Origin: Pseudaminobacter soli (ex Li et al. 2025)
Lineage (GTDB): Bacteria > Pseudomonadota > Alphaproteobacteria > Rhizobiales > Rhizobiaceae
DNA: 64,000 nt
Direction: 5' to 3'
Assembly (NCBI RefSeq): GCF_029892515.1
Contig: NZ_JARXVF010000001.1
Location: 1,736,001 to 1,800,000 of the forward strand
The notes under the pieces were generated by a model. That model ran no database searches. It saw nothing but the letters and a program-made list of their open reading frames with translations, and was not told the origin of the DNA. How positions within the stretch are numbered: the stretch's first letter is position 1; each line of letters starts with the position of its first letter. Position numbers and translations under genes: made by a program. Positions 58,835 to 64,000 of this stretch are shown piece by piece.

Positions 58835-59905
58835 ATGTATTTTCGATCAATCCTGAGTGGCACCCTGGCCGCGCTTCTTCTGTCGGGTGCAGCCTATGCG
58901 CGCGACATTTCAACGACCGCGGCACCGGCAACCACCGGCAATCACGGCATTGCCGTTCCGATGCCCAAGTCAGGGCTTCCCGGCGTGTTCACCGGCCAGC
59001 AGGCCGGCCTCATTCAGGTCGCCCAGGCCAGCGATCCGCGCGTGCAGACGCTCGAGGAGCAGGTCCGCACCCTGAACGGCACCATTGAGGAACTCAACTT
59101 CCAGGTCCTGCAGATGCAGGAACAGCTGCGCAAGATGCAGGAAGACAACGAGTTCCGCTTCCAGGAGCTGGAAAACAAGAAGAAGTCGGACGCCGGGTCC
59201 GGCCACACCAACAGAAGCGTCGCGGATAATTCCGCGGCGTCTTCCACCCAGCAGCCGCTGGCCACTTCTGCCGGCCAGGCGGCGAGCAGCTCCTCGACCA
59301 GCGTGGGCGAAATCATCACCGAAAATGGCGGCCAGCAGACCGCCGCCGGCACGGCCGGCAAGGGCATCCCGCCCAAGAGCTTCGGCACCATCACCTTCGA
59401 CGCCAACGGCAACGTCAAGAGCGGCAGCATCGGCGATGCGGGTTCCGCCGAAGCCATTCCGGCCGACAACAACACGGCCCCGGCTAGCAATGGCGCCGTC
59501 GTGGCCGCCCTGCCCGAGACCAACAGTCCGGACGAGCTCTACCGCAATTCCTACCAGTTCATTCTTTCGGGCGACTACGGCACGGCCGAGACCGGCTTCC
59601 GCCAGCACATCGAGCGGTTCCCGAACGACCCCAAGACCCCCGATTCGCATTTCTGGCTCGGCGAGGCCCTGCTCGGCCAGCAGAAGTACCGCGACGCGGC
59701 GGAAACGTTCCTGGCCGCCAACAAGGCCTACCCGAAGTCCAAGAAGGCCCCCGAAATGCTGCTCAAGCTCGGCATCTCGCTCGTCGGCCTGAACCAGCGC
59801 GACGTGGCCTGCGCTACCTTCAATGAAATCGGCAAGCGCTACCCCGACATCACCTCCGCGCTCAAGGACCGCGTCAAGCAGGAACAGGCGCGTTCGGCGT
59901 GCTGA
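58835..59905 (+). CDS. cpoB: Tol-Pal coordinator CpoB (YbgF)
   Basis: A 356-residue periplasmic protein. A signal peptide ends in AAYARDI. A coiled coil (about 68-118, VQTLEEQVRTLNGTIEELNFQ and onward) makes the trimer, a low-complexity Ser/Ala/Gly linker follows to about residue 225, and a C-terminal TPR block (SPDELYRNSYQFILSGDYGTAETGFRQHIERFP and on) binds TolA. It links Tol energy to peptidoglycan synthesis. Its stop codon overlaps the tilS start by 7 bases. Confidence 0.92.
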   Translation: MYFRSILSGTLAALLLSGAAYARDISTTAAPATTGNHGIAVPMPKSGLPGVFTGQQAGLIQVAQASDPRVQTLEEQVRTLNGTIEELNFQVLQMQEQLRKMQEDNEFRFQELENKKKSDAGSGHTNRSVADNSAASSTQQPLATSAGQAASSSSTSVGEIITENGGQQTAAGTAGKGIPPKSFGTITFDANGNVKSGSIGDAGSAEAIPADNNTAPASNGAVVAALPETNSPDELYRNSYQFILSGDYGTAETGFRQHIERFPNDPKTPDSHFWLGEALLGQQKYRDAAETFLAANKAYPKSKKAPEMLLKLGISLVGLNQRDVACATFNEIGKRYPDITSALKDRVKQEQARSAC

Positions 59906-61272
59906 CGCAGCGAGCCGATCTCGACCCCCTTCGGCTCTACTCAACCTTTGATTTTGCCGAGCGCCGCGCGCTTGTCGCGGCGGTTTCCGGCGGCAGCGAC
60001 TCACTCGCTCTTCTCTTTCTCACCAAATCCTGGCTCGACCGCATTGCTCCCGGCACCAAGCTCGTGGCGGTGACCGTCGATCATGGCCTGCGGCCCGGCT
60101 CCGCCGCCGAGGCCGAGGAAGTGGCTAAAATTGCCGCCCGGCACGGCATTGCCCATCGCACCATGACCTGGACCGGCGCCAAGCCGACGACCGGCGTTCC
60201 GGCCGCCGCCCGAATGGCGCGCTATCTCCTGCTTGCCGAGGCTGCACGGCTCGAGGGCACCGACGTGATCCTGACCGGCCACACCGCCGACGATCAGGCC
60301 GAAACCGTGCTGATGCGCAGCCAGCGCGGCACCTCCGATGACGATGCGCGCGGGCTGGCCGGCATGGCGCCCGTCACCTTGTTCGACGGCACGGTATGGA
60401 TCGTGCGCCCGCTGCTCGGCACGCGCCGGCAGGAGCTGCGCGACTATCTGCGCGGCATCGGCGAATCGTGGCTGGACGACCCCACCAACATCAATCAGCT
60501 CTTCGAGCGGCCGCGGGTCCGCGCAGCACTCGGAAGCGCCGAGGACGGGCGCATCGAGACTGCGCTGGATATGGCTGCGCAAGCCGCCGAGGAGCGCCTG
60601 CGCCTGGGCGGGAGTGCTGCGGCTCTCATTCGCGTACATGCAAGCCTGCCCTGCCCGGGGCTTATCCGCCTCGATCCGGACTTCGCGGGAGCCGAAACCT
60701 CGACAACCGTCTATGCGCTTCGCATTCTGCTCGGCGTCGTCGGCGGCACCCCTCACCTGCCCGACGCGGCGCGCACCGAGGCGCTGTTTGCGCGGCTCGG
60801 CCAGGAATCCTTTTGCGCCACATTGTCGCGGACGGCGCTGGATGCCAGGCGCGACGGCATCTTCCTGCGTCGCGAGGCGCGCAATCTGCCAGCGCCGCTC
60901 GCACCGGCCGGCAACGTGGCTTGGGATGGACGCTTCCGCCTTCGCGTGCGAGGCCCGCTAGGCGACGCGCTCGTTGCGCCATTGGGCTCGGCCGAGGCAA
61001 AAAAGGCCGGAATCGAAGGCGTGAACGCCCCCGCCAGCCTCATCCGCGCCGCCCAAGCGACCCTGCCGGCGCTTTGGCGCGGCGGCGAATGCCTCGGCGT
61101 CCTGACTGCGAAAACCGAGCCGCACGGCGTTTCGGCGACGCCGATTGCCGCTCCCTGGGCGCTGTTCCTGCCCGGCTTCGATCTTTCGCCGGCTACGACC
61201 ATTGCCGAATTGATCTTGGCGGAAACACCGCCTGCGCCGCCATTGCGAAGCCATATTGGGAGTAAAGCTTAA
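59899..61272 (+). CDS. tilS: tRNA(Ile)-lysidine synthase TilS
   Basis: A 457-residue PP-loop ATPase that modifies C34 of tRNA-Ile(CAU) to lysidine. The PP-loop is SGGSDS (S30-S35), then VDHGLRPGSAAEAEEVAK and GHTADDQAETVLMR. The GTG at 59899 overlaps the end of cpoB. The C-terminal part is shorter and more variable than in E. coli TilS, as usual for alphaproteobacteria. Confidence 0.94.
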   Translation: MLTQRADLDPLRLYSTFDFAERRALVAAVSGGSDSLALLFLTKSWLDRIAPGTKLVAVTVDHGLRPGSAAEAEEVAKIAARHGIAHRTMTWTGAKPTTGVPAAARMARYLLLAEAARLEGTDVILTGHTADDQAETVLMRSQRGTSDDDARGLAGMAPVTLFDGTVWIVRPLLGTRRQELRDYLRGIGESWLDDPTNINQLFERPRVRAALGSAEDGRIETALDMAAQAAEERLRLGGSAAALIRVHASLPCPGLIRLDPDFAGAETSTTVYALRILLGVVGGTPHLPDAARTEALFARLGQESFCATLSRTALDARRDGIFLRREARNLPAPLAPAGNVAWDGRFRLRVRGPLGDALVAPLGSAEAKKAGIEGVNAPASLIRAAQATLPALWRGGECLGVLTAKTEPHGVSATPIAAPWALFLPGFDLSPATTIAELILAETPPAPPLRSHIGSKA

Positions 61273-61376
61273 CCGAACCGTGCTCTACTGCTTGGCATAG
61301 CCCATGGGGCTGCCTATGTTAGGTCCACGCTTCCAACAACGACAGGTGCCCGGCCTCGGGCACAACGGGAAACTCG

Positions 61377-63317
<1,941 letters not shown>

Positions 63318-63351
63318 GGCTCCACAAATCAGCGTTTTCCTGACAATCAAA

Positions 63352-63376
63352 CACCGCGGCATTGCCGCGGTGTTTT
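63352..63376 (+). terminator. Rho-independent terminator of ftsH
   Basis: CACCGCGGC and GCCGCGGTG pair over ATT and are followed by TTTTCG, about 35 bases after the stop codon. Confidence 0.8.
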
Positions 63377-63430
63377 CGTTCGGGGCGCCGCCTTTCTGCG
63401 GCCGAACTTGCATTGGAGAGGAGCGGAGCG

Positions 63431-64000
63431 ATGTCCGAGAACGACTATGATTCCTTTGCGGCGTCCTACGTGGCCGACAACGAGACCAATGCCTGGAATG
63501 CCTATTACGAGCGCCCAGCGATCCTTGAGCTTGCCGGCGACGTTTCGGGCCTGCGCGTGCTAGACGCCGGCTGCGGCGGAGGTGCCCATTCGCAGGCGCT
63601 CATCGAGCGGGGCGCGGTCGTGACCGGCATCGACAAGAGTGCAGGTCTTCTAGCCATCGCTAAGGAAAGGCTCGGAGACCAGGGTCGTCTCGTTCAAGCT
63701 GATCTTGAGAAGCCACTGCCCTTCGAGGGTGGGTCCTTCGATCTGATCCTGTCGGCGCTGGTCATGCACTATCTGCGTGATTGGTCGCAGCCGCTGTCGG
63801 AATTCTACCGCCTGCTGCGGAACGGTGGACGTCTGGTCTTTTCCACCCACCATCCTTTCATGGATCATCAGCTGACCGACGCCGACGACTACTTCGCGAC
63901 CTATAGCTTCGAAGACGAGTGGCAGCGGGGCGACAGGACGATCAAGATGCGCTTCTGGCACCGGTCGCTGCATGCGATGGTCGATGCTTTGCTGACGGTC
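63431..64000 (+). CDS. Class I SAM-dependent methyltransferase (5' part)
   Basis: The first 190 codons of a methyltransferase that continues past the right edge. GGAGAGGAGCGG precedes the ATG. SAM motif I is LRVLDAGCGGGAHSQALIERG, with GIDKS after it, then FDLILSALVMHYLRDW and LLRNGGRLVFSTHHPF. It resembles the methyltransferase_11/25 group with small-molecule or unknown substrates. Confidence 0.9.
   Translation, partial: MSENDYDSFAASYVADNETNAWNAYYERPAILELAGDVSGLRVLDAGCGGGAHSQALIERGAVVTGIDKSAGLLAIAKERLGDQGRLVQADLEKPLPFEGGSFDLILSALVMHYLRDWSQPLSEFYRLLRNGGRLVFSTHHPFMDHQLTDADDYFATYSFEDEWQRGDRTIKMRFWHRSLHAMVDALLTV

Overview
The window is high-GC chromosomal DNA of an alphaproteobacterium, most likely a member of Hyphomicrobiales (Rhizobiales) near Mesorhizobium/Aminobacter. 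The supporting features are a NodF/NodE-like pair, an OpgC-type glucan-modifying protein, an RcdA-type (DUF1465) protein beside ruvCAB, TTAA-N7-TTAA CtrA-type boxes, a 6S-like RNA upstream of 5-formyl-THF cyclo-ligase, the tolQRAB-pal-cpoB-tilS-ftsH order, and dispersed palindromes built on CCGAAAAGT and GCATGATC. The genus is an inference. I saw no tRNA, rRNA, CRISPR array, prophage or IS transposase.

Layout. 1-5780: a leftward cluster with two class V PLP enzymes, an amino-acid-type ABC transporter (binding protein and permease), a GntR/FCD regulator and a fumarylpyruvate-hydrolase-like enzyme. Near-identical palindromes lie before the first enzyme gene and before the regulator gene. 6181-8957: 8-oxoguanine deaminase and an NCS2 purine permease. 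9156-11536: a SulP transporter overlapping a ParB-like gene. 11714-19569: a CAP lipoprotein, an RND pump with two lipoprotein adaptors, a D,D-carboxypeptidase and a P-loop kinase. 19579-21858: a GST and the NodE/NodF-like synthase and carrier protein. 22201-27177: assorted metabolic and hypothetical genes.

27250-31875 holds ybgC, ruvB, ruvA, a vapBC module lodged between ruvA and ruvC, ruvC, an rcdA-like gene, and two perfect TTAA-N7-TTAA boxes. One box sits upstream of the rcdA-like gene. The other sits exactly at the -35 position of what appears to be an unannotated small RNA of about 97 nt, with two hairpins, a CUCC-rich linker and a Rho-independent terminator. I consider this the most interesting locus of the window.

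32018-43948: a small His-containing membrane protein, an acyl-CoA synthetase, OpgC, ThiE-like, a Sel1-repeat protein, EF-P, an inositol monophosphatase, a hemolysin III protein, a MotA/MotB-like pair and an M32 carboxypeptidase. 44143-45201 is a decayed FAD-dependent dehydrogenase. 45715-53596: an outer-membrane beta-barrel, an ABC exporter, L31, Ddl, a SelW-like protein, YebC, TerC, a YmdB-like phosphoesterase and 5-FCL, followed by the 6S-like RNA. 54208-63317: the Tol-Pal system, TilS and FtsH. The window ends inside a methyltransferase gene.

Most genes are housekeeping. The cell-envelope theme is strong (Tol-Pal, YbgC, OpgC, Omp, Ddl, D,D-carboxypeptidase, MotAB-like pair, RND pump). ybgC is associated with ruvCAB but lies about 26 kb from tolQ and points the other way, which suggests a past rearrangement.
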